A DNA stretch of 31,193 nt from a bacterium (GCA_025774805.1 JALGZR010000039.1:1-31193); one strand, 5' to 3'; numbered from the stretch's first letter, positions 17,469-25,427 are shown. A program made the numbers and translations. The notes: generated by a model from the sequence alone, not told the origin.

Positions 17469-18551
17469 TCACCGGGCCGCCAGCGCCATCACCGGGTCGA
17501 AGCCGAGTCCGGGGGCATCCGTCGGGCGTAGCTCACCGTCCTCGAGGATGACTGCATCCGCGGCGGGGTCATTCCGCAGGTCCAGGTGGCCGTCGAGATC
17601 GGCGTACAGGACGTTGGCGCGGGACAGGGCGAAGTGCAGGCCCGCGGCGATGGCGAGGGCCGACTCGTCCATGCACCCGACCATGACCTCGAGGCCGGCG
17701 GCCCGGGCGACGGAGTTCACGTGCAGGGCCTGCGCAATCCCTCCGACCTTCATGAGCTTGACGTTGACCATGTCGGCCAAAGCCACGGAGGCGATCCGAA
17801 ACGCATCCCGCAGGCCGAGCAGGCTCTCGTCGGCCATGACCGGGAGCGGGGCCATCTGGCGGACCTCGGCGAGCTGATCCGGCTTGCCTCGCGGCGTCGG
17901 CTGCTCCAGCAGCTCGAGGCGCGCGTCGCGGGTGCGCTCGACGAACTCCGCCGACTCCGCGACGGTGAACCCCTGATTCGCGTCGAAGCGAAGCTCCACG
18001 CCCGCTCCCACCGCCTTGCGGATGCCGAAGACCCTTTCGATGTCCTCCTCGAGGCACTTCCCCCCCTTGATCTTCAGAGCTCGGAACCCCTCGCCGACGC
18101 GGCGACGGGCCTCCTCGACCGCCCGCCGAACCGGAAGGATTCCGATCGTCACGCTGGTCGGGATTCGGTCTCGATATCCGCCGAGGATTTGCCAGAGCGG
18201 GAGTCCGGCGCGCTTGCCGAGGATGTCGTGCAGGGCCATGTCTACGGCAGCCAGGGCCGAGCGGTCGGTTCTGAGGGGTTCGGCCAGCTCCTCGAGCAGG
18301 CGGATCCGAGCCAGGGGGTTCTCCCCGTGCAAGGCCGGCTCGACGACGTCGCCGAATCGCGCGAGGACGGACTCGGGTGTCTCGCCGGTGACGGCCCGGT
18401 CCGGCGCCGCGCACCCCCATCCGAGAACGCCGTCATCGGTGCGCAACCGGAGAAAGACGTTCGTGGCGGTCGCCACGGTCTCGTAGGAGATGGCGTACGG
18501 CTCCGCGAGCGGCATCTCCACGGCCCAAAAGTCGATCCCGACGATTCGCAC
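17469..18551 (-). CDS. Dipeptide epimerase / N-acyl-glutamate racemase-like (enolase superfamily)
   Basis: The 360-aa product is a complete muconate-lactonising-enzyme subgroup member of the enolase superfamily. The two active-site lysines are at K160 (KIKGG, 160-164) and K265 (VKLMKVGG). The Mg2+ ligands are D190 (FDANQGF), E216 (EQP) and D241 (ADES). The C-terminal DLD at 318-320 is typical of dipeptide epimerases such as L-Ala-D/L-Glu epimerase. The related DgcA racemises N-acetyl-D-glutamate next to a DUF1611 partner (DgcN), and a DUF1611 gene lies two genes upstream here. Reaction: 1,1-proton transfer at an alpha-carbon. The GTG at 18551 is 7 nt after the fusion gene's stop with GAGAG upstream. 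The choice between dipeptide and N-acetyl-glutamate substrate cannot be made from sequence alone. Confidence 0.88.
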   Translation of the reverse strand: MRIVGIDFWAVEMPLAEPYAISYETVATATNVFLRLRTDDGVLGWGCAAPDRAVTGETPESVLARFGDVVEPALHGENPLARIRLLEELAEPLRTDRSALAAVDMALHDILGKRAGLPLWQILGGYRDRIPTSVTIGILPVRRAVEEARRRVGEGFRALKIKGGKCLEEDIERVFGIRKAVGAGVELRFDANQGFTVAESAEFVERTRDARLELLEQPTPRGKPDQLAEVRQMAPLPVMADESLLGLRDAFRIASVALADMVNVKLMKVGGIAQALHVNSVARAAGLEVMVGCMDESALAIAAGLHFALSRANVLYADLDGHLDLRNDPAADAVILEDGELRPTDAPGLGFDPVMALAAR

Positions 18552-18558
18552 GGCGCTC

Positions 18559-20913
18559 TCAGTACCTCCGCTCGTAGATCTCGTCGAGGGTCATGCGCTT
18601 CAGGTGCTCGACGAGCTCCACGAGATTCCGAATCATCGTCTCCCAGATTCTCTCGCCCTTCTCCCGCGTGGCCCGTGTCGGATCCCCCAGAACGCCCTGC
18701 GTCGAGATCCTCTTCGTTCGCGCGTACCACTCGACGCTCCGCTTTCCGCTGAAGTCCAGGTACGTGCTCGAGAAACGGGGAACGAATCGCCGGGCGCCCG
18801 CCATGTCCACTAGATGAGGGCGCACCGCGAGGGTCGTGCTCGTTTCGATCTCTCCGGCGTGGACATCGTTCGGGGTCTCGGCGATCGTCGCGACGTCCGC
18901 GTTCGAGGTCTCACCGGTGTCTACGCACGTGAAAATGTGGGCGTCGCGGTTGATCATCTGAGCCGCGAACTGGAGCGTGGGGGCGTTGCCCCCGTGTCCG
19001 TTGACGATCACGAGCTTCGTGATCCCGTTCCGCGCAGCTCCGAGACCGATCTCGTAGACGAAGCGCGCGAGCGTCTCGTTCGTTACGCTGAGCGTCCCGG
19101 GGAAGTCCTCGTGGTGATATGAGACGCCGTAGGGCACGAGGGGGAGCACGAGCGGGTGCGGCTCGGTGCAGGTCTCCGCGACCCGTTCGGCCAAGTACTG
19201 CGCGTCGAAGGCGTCCGTGTCGAGCGGCGAGTGCGGGCCGTGCTGCTCGAGCGCCCCGACGGGGAGCAGTGCGAGGTCCACGCGCTTGAGGCGATCGCGC
19301 GCTTCGGGCCAGGTGAGCTCTCCGAGGATGTGGGAGCGCTTCCGGGGAGCCGCTTTGGCGGCTCTGCCGGGTGCGACGTTCGCGGGGCCGCCGCCTTCCG
19401 CTCCGTCCCCCGATCGCCGGTCGAAGGGGAAGGGCCGATGGACCTCCGGGTCGGTTCGGAAGTCGAGATCGACCCAGACACGGCCCTGACGACGAACCGC
19501 CCCATCCGCGTGCTGATCGAAGATCTCGAGCAGGGGTAGACGGATGTCGGACGGAACCGTGTCCAGGGGAGATCGATCCGGATCGATCCGGATCTTGCGG
19601 ATCACCGCGTGCTCACGGGCGGCGGGGACCGGCGGAATCATTCCCTTCTCGGCGAGCCGGAAGAGGAGATGCGAGACCCCCGCCGGCTCCTGCTTCAAGG
19701 AACGCTGCGGGAGCGTCTCGAGACAGCGGCGAATCTGCTCGTCCGTGTAACCGCAAGGACGGGGGTCCGCACCGATCGCGGTCATCATGCCCACGATGCG
19801 CCGGCACTTCTCACAGTTGCCGCAGGGGCGAACGCGCTCGCCGTCGAGATGCGTCGCGTGGCACGACATCTGGTGACGTTGCAGGTCCGGATACCGCCTC
19901 GCCAAGATCTCCTGGATGAGCATCTCGGAGAGCGGGCGCAGAACCGAGAATTGACTCACGCACCAGCCCTTGCGGTGGAAGAAACGCGTCATCGCCGAGT
20001 CGAACCACCGGCTCTGATCGTACATCCCGTCGTAGTGCGTGATGCCGTGGAACGCTCCTCGGGTGGATGTGTCGAACTCGTCCCCGATGACGAGGCGGCC
20101 CACGCCCCGACGGCGAAGGATCGGCAACGCGCCGAAGAGGAAGACTGCGACCGTCCAGAGGCGAATGGGGTAGATGTCCGATCGGACGCGGGAGAAATCC
20201 GACCGCACAAAGGGGAGCTGCCGCAGCATCCAGGCGAAGAGGCGGTCGCAGTTCGTCCATACCCGTGCGGTGCCGGGAACGTGTTCGCGGAAGTGGCGGT
20301 AAGCGTTGAGCGCCGTATACCAGTGCCTTCCCGACTCGTTCACGAACACCGGGAGAGGGTTCGCGCCGATTTCGCGGAGGAGGCCGAACGTCAGGAGGCT
20401 GTCCTTGCCACCGGAGGAGAGGACCGCGTGCCGGGTGGCCTCTCCCGTCCACGCGGAGGAGCGGGTCGCCGGCACGGGCTCGTCGAAGAGGAGCTCGGCG
20501 CGCGTGTGGCGGTCCGCGCGCTCCGGCCGCTCCGGCCGGGTCCCGTTCACGAGGAACGGATTCTCGCCGAGGATCTTGTGAACCCAGATCTCGCGAGACG
20601 TGTTCTCCATCATCTTCAGGAGAAACGCCCGGTCGGCGCCGTCCAACGGACCTCGCAGAACGATCTCCCGGCAGAAGAGACCGTAGTTGAGCGCCACTTG
20701 GGCGCCGATCAGCGCCGCCAGATTGCGGTCCTCCTCCGCGTCGGGGCGTAGGACGTCCTCCTCCCAGCGGTAGATCAGGTCGTGGGAGTCGGTGCGGTCG
20801 CCGACCGTCACGTGATAGGGGACGACCACGCGGCGTGTCTCCACCACCGGCGGGCCCACGGCGAGCCGGTCGATTACCACGAGCCGATCCGAAACCGGGC
20901 GCGTCATCGTCAT
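18559..20913 (-). CDS. Fusion of PP-loop ATPase (MurL/QueC-like) and creatininase-family amidohydrolase
   Basis: The 784-aa chain has two halves. Residues 1-155 are a beta-rich region followed by helices. Residues 160-400 are a PP-loop AMP-forming ATPase with SSGGKDS at 166-172 and a Cys cluster, C351 plus CGNCEKC at 364-370, like the zinc motif of QueC. The N-terminal layout resembles MurL, which epimerises the glutamate of a peptidoglycan precursor through an adenylate. After a Pro/Gly-rich linker (about 440-525), residues 527-784 are a complete creatininase-family domain: GALEQHGP (E556, H558), D567, NGHGGN (638-643) and HAGEIETS (685-692), which carry the metal ligands. ATG 20913 overlaps the DUF1611 stop by 4 bp. 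Adenylating ligase or epimerase plus amide hydrolase in one polypeptide is unusual; the substrate is unknown. Confidence 0.87.
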   Translation of the reverse strand: MTMTRPVSDRLVVIDRLAVGPPVVETRRVVVPYHVTVGDRTDSHDLIYRWEEDVLRPDAEEDRNLAALIGAQVALNYGLFCREIVLRGPLDGADRAFLLKMMENTSREIWVHKILGENPFLVNGTRPERPERADRHTRAELLFDEPVPATRSSAWTGEATRHAVLSSGGKDSLLTFGLLREIGANPLPVFVNESGRHWYTALNAYRHFREHVPGTARVWTNCDRLFAWMLRQLPFVRSDFSRVRSDIYPIRLWTVAVFLFGALPILRRRGVGRLVIGDEFDTSTRGAFHGITHYDGMYDQSRWFDSAMTRFFHRKGWCVSQFSVLRPLSEMLIQEILARRYPDLQRHQMSCHATHLDGERVRPCGNCEKCRRIVGMMTAIGADPRPCGYTDEQIRRCLETLPQRSLKQEPAGVSHLLFRLAEKGMIPPVPAAREHAVIRKIRIDPDRSPLDTVPSDIRLPLLEIFDQHADGAVRRQGRVWVDLDFRTDPEVHRPFPFDRRSGDGAEGGGPANVAPGRAAKAAPRKRSHILGELTWPEARDRLKRVDLALLPVGALEQHGPHSPLDTDAFDAQYLAERVAETCTEPHPLVLPLVPYGVSYHHEDFPGTLSVTNETLARFVYEIGLGAARNGITKLVIVNGHGGNAPTLQFAAQMINRDAHIFTCVDTGETSNADVATIAETPNDVHAGEIETSTTLAVRPHLVDMAGARRFVPRFSSTYLDFSGKRSVEWYARTKRISTQGVLGDPTRATREKGERIWETMIRNLVELVEHLKRMTLDEIYERRY

Positions 20914-22025
20914 GGGACTGCTCGCCGGTCCTCGACGGGCAGGGCGTCCACGCCGTGAACGGGGGCCAGCGAGCGCACGAGCGGAGCGGCGCCCTCCAGG
21001 AGCACGTCGTGGGCGGGAAGTCCGGTCTCCTCCCGGATCCTCGCGCAAACCTCCGGCACCGCCTCCGGATCGAGCCCTTCGTGGTTCACCGTGATCGCCA
21101 CCACGGGGCGCCCGGAGATCAATTCGACGGCCCGGATCTGATCGGTCAGGGCGTGGATCGGATAGCCGGGGAACCCGTCGTAGTCCCGGCGGGCGGGCGC
21201 GTGCTGGAGAACGACGGCGTGAGGCCGTCCCGCGGCGAGGAGCTCGAAACCTCCCGGGTAGGCGGGATTCATCAAGCTCCCTTGTCCCTCGAGTACGATC
21301 ACGTCGGGCCGGAGCTCCCGCCAGGCTCTCCAGACCATGTGCTCGATCTCACCCGACACGAAATCGTTGACGAGCGAATCCAAGATGATCGAGTAGTCCG
21401 CACCCTGGAACCAGGCCGTCTGGCCGGTTCCAGCCAGAACTGCGGAGAGCCCGGCGTCGTGCAGCCCATCGACGAGCTCCCACGCCGTCGTTCGCTTTCC
21501 GACCGCAGAGTCCGTCCCGAGTATCGCGATTCGAAGGGAGCCGACCTCTTCGATCTTCCCGGAGAAGGAGTGGAGCTCCGGTCGTGGCGGAGGCCGGCGA
21601 ATGTCGCGAATCCGGACTCTGCGCGCCGCAGCGGCCGCCGCTATGGTCGGATCCTCGGAGAGAAACGTGTGCAGTCCCGAGTCCACGTGGAGTCCGGCGG
21701 CGATCGCACGCAGCACACGTTCCCGATCCGTGGACGCGAGCCGGCCCCCGTCCGGGGCGAGTCCCATGACGAAGTGCGTCAACCGGTTTCCCACGCGGGC
21801 CGCCTGGGCCACGGCCGTCACCAGATTGGGAACGATGGGGATCCCGCAGGGCTCTCCGTCGAGAACGTCCCCCGCGTCTCTTCCCGCCAACCGCGAGTCG
21901 ATCACGGAGCTCACGACGTACCGACGGGTTCGCCGCACGAGACCGTGCGCCGTCTTCCCATTTGTCGTGCCGAACGCCCGCTCGCAGTAGACGACGGCGT
22001 TCCCCTCCGGGAATCTCCACATCAT
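20910..22025 (-). CDS. DUF1611 P-loop protein (DgcN-like)
   Basis: The 371-aa product belongs to the DUF1611 family. It has an N-terminal Rossmann-like domain (RRYVVSSVIDSRLAGRDAG, THFVMGLAPDGG) and a C-terminal P-loop domain with GTDSAVGKRTT at 170-180 and VLEGQGSLMNPAY near 244-256. One studied branch, DgcN, acetylates D-glutamate ahead of the racemase DgcA; an enolase-superfamily epimerase is in the same operon here. The first two codons are both ATG (22025 and 22022) with GGGGAGAGG just before. The gene overlaps its neighbours by 4 bp on both sides. N-acyltransferase activity on an acidic amino acid or peptide is therefore a reasonable guess, not shown by the sequence. Confidence 0.85.
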   Translation of the reverse strand: MMWRFPEGNAVVYCERAFGTTNGKTAHGLVRRTRRYVVSSVIDSRLAGRDAGDVLDGEPCGIPIVPNLVTAVAQAARVGNRLTHFVMGLAPDGGRLASTDRERVLRAIAAGLHVDSGLHTFLSEDPTIAAAAAARRVRIRDIRRPPPRPELHSFSGKIEEVGSLRIAILGTDSAVGKRTTAWELVDGLHDAGLSAVLAGTGQTAWFQGADYSIILDSLVNDFVSGEIEHMVWRAWRELRPDVIVLEGQGSLMNPAYPGGFELLAAGRPHAVVLQHAPARRDYDGFPGYPIHALTDQIRAVELISGRPVVAITVNHEGLDPEAVPEVCARIREETGLPAHDVLLEGAAPLVRSLAPVHGVDALPVEDRRAVP

Positions 22026-23122
22026 CCTCTCCCCGTCGCCACGGCGACGTAGCGGTCGCTTCCGAGGGGGCTCTTCCGATGGCCGTCGATCAACGCGATC
22101 AGCCCGGCCATCGACGCGGGCAGTGTGCTGAGGCCCTCCCTCTCCCGCATCGTACGGGCGAACTGTCGCATGGCGCGGTCACTCGCGTAGGAGGCCCAGC
22201 CGTTCGTCGCCCGCACCGCGTCGAGCGCCGTTTGGCCGTCGGAGGCGTGCCAGTTGACGAGCGGCTCGTTCACGGCGGACTCGCGCACCCGCGCCGGGTC
22301 GAGGTCCTCGCACTGCGTGGAGCCCCTGAGATACGATTCGACGATCGGGTTCTTCCGGAACGTGGAGCCCGCGATCATCCGGGGGATGCGTGACGTCTTG
22401 CCCCGCCGGTACAGGCTGAGAAACCCGTGATGGATCCCGGCCAGTGTCGTTCCGTTCGACACCGGGACGGCGACCGCCGCGGGGGCGTCGCGGAGCTCGT
22501 CGTAGATCTCGTACGCGATCTCACCGTAGGCCCGGAGCTGCAGGAGCGTGTTCGATCCCCCGGGATTCGCGTCGTACACATCCTCCCGCGCCGCGCACTC
22601 GCGCGACGCCGCCACCGCCGCTTCGTAGTCCCCCGGGGCGCGTCGAACCTCGGCTCCGAGCGACTCGATCTCCGCGATCCGGCGGGTGCGGTAGCCCTCC
22701 GGGACGAACACCACGCAGCGGAGCCCCCCGCAGTTCGCGGCCAGCGCCATCGCGACCCCGTAGTTCCCGCACGAAGCGGCGGTGATCGCGTCGAACCCTC
22801 GCCGCAGTGCGTCCATCGCCTGCGTGAACGCGATCCGGTCCTTCTGGGTACCGGTCGAGTTACCGCCCTCGAACTTCACATAGAGCTGGCGAATCCCGAT
22901 CTCCCGCTCGATGTTGCGGGCCCGTGCGAGGGACGTGTCCCCGATCTCCGACTCGAAGAGGTGCTCGAAGCTCTCCAGACGGGTTTCGAGAGGCGCACGG
23001 TGATCGGCGGCGACGCGGCGATCCTCGTCCCAGATCCCGAGGCTCAGATCGGAACTCGGAATCGCCGCGTCGAGAAGAGTGGGAGTCTCGTCGGTCGCCA
23101 CCTGCGGCTCGGATCGCTCCAC
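22022..23122 (-). CDS. Threonine-synthase-like PLP-dependent enzyme (fold type II)
   Basis: The 366-aa product is a fold-type II PLP enzyme. The Schiff-base lysine is K94 in GGNSTGTQKDR. The SCGNYGVA segment at 117-124 holds the asparagine that contacts the cofactor, and VSNGTTLAG forms part of the phosphate loop. It is most like threonine synthase or related beta/gamma-replacement enzymes, but it lacks the long N-terminal domain of classical ThrC. The first 60 residues are poorly conserved and acidic. The GTG at 23122 is only two bases after the stop of the small acidic ORF, and the stop overlaps the DUF1611 start. No other threonine-pathway gene is near. In this operon it may supply or consume an unusual amino acid for the PP-loop/creatininase enzyme (inference). 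Confidence 0.83.
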   Translation of the reverse strand: MERSEPQVATDETPTLLDAAIPSSDLSLGIWDEDRRVAADHRAPLETRLESFEHLFESEIGDTSLARARNIEREIGIRQLYVKFEGGNSTGTQKDRIAFTQAMDALRRGFDAITAASCGNYGVAMALAANCGGLRCVVFVPEGYRTRRIAEIESLGAEVRRAPGDYEAAVAASRECAAREDVYDANPGGSNTLLQLRAYGEIAYEIYDELRDAPAAVAVPVSNGTTLAGIHHGFLSLYRRGKTSRIPRMIAGSTFRKNPIVESYLRGSTQCEDLDPARVRESAVNEPLVNWHASDGQTALDAVRATNGWASYASDRAMRQFARTMREREGLSTLPASMAGLIALIDGHRKSPLGSDRYVAVATGRG

Positions 23123-23124
23123 CG

Positions 23125-23337
23125 CTAGGGCGCCCCGAACGCGTCCCGATCGTCGTACAGATCGAAGTCCTCGTGATCATCCCGTGACGTCCCGTCCCCA
23201 TCCTCGCCAATCGCGGAATCGTCATCCTCCCAGCCTTCGTCCCAATCATCCTCCCAACCCGACTCTCGCTGGAAGCGGTCGGGGAGTCGGGGGGGGCGCC
23301 TGAGGTCGTCAAACGCGAAACGGTAGGTGCGTGACAT
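23125..23337 (-). CDS. Small acidic hypothetical protein, first gene of operon
   Basis: This 70-aa reading frame starts at ATG 23337 with GAGGAGAAT about 8 nt upstream, a strong ribosome binding site, and ends two bases before the PLP-enzyme start. After a basic head (MSRTYRFAFDDLRRPPRLP) the rest is strikingly acidic and Trp-rich (EDDWDEGWEDDD, then DDHEDFDLYDDRD). I recognise no family. Its position and tight spacing make it part of the five-gene operon. It could be a carrier or scaffold peptide, a substrate of the downstream peptide-type enzymes, or an intrinsically disordered regulator; none of these is shown. Confidence 0.6.
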   Translation of the reverse strand: MSRTYRFAFDDLRRPPRLPDRFQRESGWEDDWDEGWEDDDSAIGEDGDGTSRDDHEDFDLYDDRDAFGAP

Positions 23338-23743
23338 CTGGGATTCTCCTCGACCAAAGAGGAAAGAGGTTGCGACGAAGGTGCGCCCGGATCGATTCCG
23401 GCCGCGGCCGGGGTCGGACTCGGCACACGACCCGTGTGGCCGATCGCCCGTGATCCTGAGGTGGATTCCCTTGTCGCTGCGTCGGAATCCGACCTCCGTG
23501 CCGTACCGGAGGCGACCGAGCGCCTCACCCCACGCGACAGCAAGCGCCGGGCCAGGATCGGGCCGTGGCTGACGACGTCGTATTCGAAAGGAGAGCAATG
23601 ACTTCGGCTTGACCTTGCCGTGTGGTGGCACGCATCGGGAGGTCCGGTTCCGAAATGATCGGAATCCCGTCTTCCGAATCGCAGAGGAGCGTGGAGGAAC
23701 CCTGCCGTGAGGGCTGCAATCGGCGGGGGGCGGTCCGGCGACG
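23338..23743. other. 406-bp gap upstream of the five-gene operon; no convincing gene
   Basis: Open frames cross this stretch, including an in-frame upstream extension of the small acidic ORF, but none has a recognisable family, and I treat the extension as non-coding. It should hold the operon promoter and the end of the sigma-54 activator transcript. The only promoter-like match found is the sigma-54-type element at 23540-23554. Confidence 0.5.
23540..23554 (-). promoter_or_regulatory. Possible sigma-54 (-24/-12) promoter for the five-gene operon
   Basis: Read on the minus strand this is TGGCCCG-GCGC-TTGC. It keeps the invariant GG and GC with the required 10-bp spacing and differs from the consensus TGGCACG-N4-TTGC at one base. 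It would start transcription near 23528, about 190 nt before the small acidic ORF. The match could arise by chance in such G+C-rich DNA. Confidence 0.3.
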
Positions 23744-25186
23744 CTAAGCCTCCGGTGGCCGAACTCGCTTGAAGTCCTCCTTGCGGAGACCGAGCTGCTT
23801 CATTCTCTCGAAAAGCGCCCGCGGGGACACGCCCGCCTGTCTTGCGGTCTCGCCGATCTGTCCCCCGGTGAGCTCCAGAAGGGCGCTGAGGTATCGCCGT
23901 TCGAATGCCGCGGCGGCCTCGCGACGGGCCTCCGGGAGAGGCAGGCGGAGCCAGGACTCGTCCAGCGGGACGTCGCTCGATTCCGCGAGTCCGGAGGAAC
24001 CGGCGATCGGGGAGGGCCTGACCCCTGCGATCGACGGTGGCAGATCGGCTAGCGTGATCTCCTCTTGGGTGCAGAGCAGAACGGCCCTCTCCATGACGTT
24101 GATCAGCTCCCGTACGTTCCCCGGCCAGTCGTGTTCCACGAGCGCTTCCATTGCGTTCCGGTCGATCCCGTATACGGCCCGGCCCAAGCGAACCCGGTAG
24201 ATCTCGAAGTAGTTCGCCACGAGATCCGGTATGTCCTCCCTTCGCTCCCGCAAGGGCGGCACAACCAGAGTCACGACCCCGAGTCGGTAATACAGGTCCC
24301 GACGCAAACGCCCGGCCTCCATCTCCTCGACGGGATCGCGGTTGGTCGCGGCCATCACTCGGACGTCCACCGGGATCAGGCGCTCGCTCCCGACAGGCTG
24401 GATCGTCTTCTCCTGCAACGCGCGAAGGAGCTTGACCTGAACCTGCGAAGACATCTCCCCGATTTCATCGAGAAACAGAGTTCCTCCGTGAGCGAGCTCG
24501 AAGTGCCCACGGCGATCGCTCGTGGCTCCGGTGAATGCGCCCTCCTTGTGGCCAAAGAGCTCACTCTCGAGCAGACCCTCGGGGATGGCGCCGCAGTTGA
24601 TCGCGAGGAACGCTCCCCCGGAGCGAGGCCCTTCGGCGTGGATTCCCCGGGCGACCCACTCCTTGCCCACACCGGTTTCCCCGAGAATCAGAAGAGTAGT
24701 GTCCGAGGCCGCGACGCGACGGGCGATGCTGAGGAGCTGACTCATCGAGGGACTGGAAGAGACGAAATCACCCAGTCTCTGATCATCGGGCCTCGACAGA
24801 AGTCGAAGGCGGGAGTTCTCCCGGCGACGTTCCACGAGCGACGCGAGGGACTCACGAAGAGTGTCGTCGTCGAGCTCGAGATTGACGACCGCGAGGCAAC
24901 CGGCCGCCAGCAACTCCGCTCTCTCTTCGGCGTTCTCCTGCGAGGAGACGACGATCACGTCTGGCGAGTACGGGAGATCGCGGATTGCCCGAAGGGTCTC
25001 GCCCGCCGGTTCCGACAGCGCCCCTCTCACGGTCACGAGAAGATCGAAGGGCTCGCTCCCTGCCCCCTCCCACAGGGCGGTCTTCTTTCCCACGGTCGAG
25101 AGGAGAACACCGGGACCTCCCAACAGGGTTCGGATTCTCTTGAGCTCCCGTGGTGAGTCGATGGCAAGGAGCGTGCGGACCAGCAT
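23744..25186 (-). CDS. NtrC-family sigma-54 activator with degenerate receiver domain
   Basis: The 480-aa product has the receiver-AAA+-Fis layout. The N-terminal domain (1-120) follows the receiver fold, but the phosphoacceptor position after FDLLVT is V53 instead of Asp, and the conserved late lysine is not seen (AVVNLEL near 99-105). It is probably not controlled by ordinary phosphorylation. The AAA+ domain has Walker A GETGVGKE at 169-176, the sigma-54-contacting GAFTGA at 216-221 and Walker B TLFLDE at 236-241. The C-terminus is a Fis-type helix-turn-helix (QIGETARQAGVSPRALFERMKQLGL). ATG 25186 has AGGAGGGAA upstream; the longer frame lacks similarity. It is divergent from a stress operon with a consensus sigma-54 promoter 163 bp away, so it is the likely activator of that operon. 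Confidence 0.92.
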   Translation of the reverse strand: MLVRTLLAIDSPRELKRIRTLLGGPGVLLSTVGKKTALWEGAGSEPFDLLVTVRGALSEPAGETLRAIRDLPYSPDVIVVSSQENAEERAELLAAGCLAVVNLELDDDTLRESLASLVERRRENSRLRLLSRPDDQRLGDFVSSSPSMSQLLSIARRVAASDTTLLILGETGVGKEWVARGIHAEGPRSGGAFLAINCGAIPEGLLESELFGHKEGAFTGATSDRRGHFELAHGGTLFLDEIGEMSSQVQVKLLRALQEKTIQPVGSERLIPVDVRVMAATNRDPVEEMEAGRLRRDLYYRLGVVTLVVPPLRERREDIPDLVANYFEIYRVRLGRAVYGIDRNAMEALVEHDWPGNVRELINVMERAVLLCTQEEITLADLPPSIAGVRPSPIAGSSGLAESSDVPLDESWLRLPLPEARREAAAAFERRYLSALLELTGGQIGETARQAGVSPRALFERMKQLGLRKEDFKRVRPPEA

Positions 25187-25230
25187 GCCGTTCCCTCCTG
25201 TCGAGCGAAAACAAAAGCATAGGAAAGAGT

Positions 25231-25322
25231 ACTTCCGAGAGCAGCGGAGGCAACACTTCCGATTCCCCGGGACGACCGCGGTTCGGGGATGCCAGGTAAC
25301 TCTAGACATCAGAATCGGTTAC
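25231..25322. promoter_or_regulatory. Candidate activator-binding repeats upstream of the sigma-54 promoter
   Basis: Between the divergent activator gene and the -24 element I see three short repeats. ACTTCCGA occurs at 25231-25238 and 25255-25262, 24 bp apart. The inverted pair TCCCCG (25264-25269) and CGGGGA (25284-25289) lies next to it. The inverted pair GTAAC (25296-25300) and GTTAC (25318-25322) follows. Spacings near two helical turns and distances of about 30-120 bp from the promoter fit enhancer sites for an NtrC-type protein. Confidence 0.4.
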
Positions 25323-25348
25323 GTGTCCCCGGGGCAGGGATCGGAGGC

Positions 25349-25363
25349 TGGCACGCCGGTTGC
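25349..25363 (+). promoter_or_regulatory. Consensus sigma-54 promoter (-24/-12) of the chaperone operon
   Basis: The sequence reads TGGCACG-CCGG-TTGC, identical to the sigma-54 consensus at every conserved base, with the required GG-N10-GC spacing. Transcription should start near 25375, about 50 nt before the first small gene. It lies downstream of, and divergent from, a sigma-54 activator gene, and it points at the Hsp20-CBS-GroES-GroEL genes. No CIRCE-like inverted repeat (TTAGCACTC/GAGTGCTAA) was seen in this region. Confidence 0.85.
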
Positions 25364-25427
25364 GAACAATGCAGCGCAGCCGGCCGGTGAGACCTCTCTC
25401 GGCGGCCGCGAGCGTGGAGGGATCCGC

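Noticed and set aside
23338-23631. Upstream in-frame extension of the small acidic protein
   Set aside because: Strong ribosome binding site before ATG 23337 and no family-like sequence upstream; the extension reads as Arg/Pro-rich non-coding translation.
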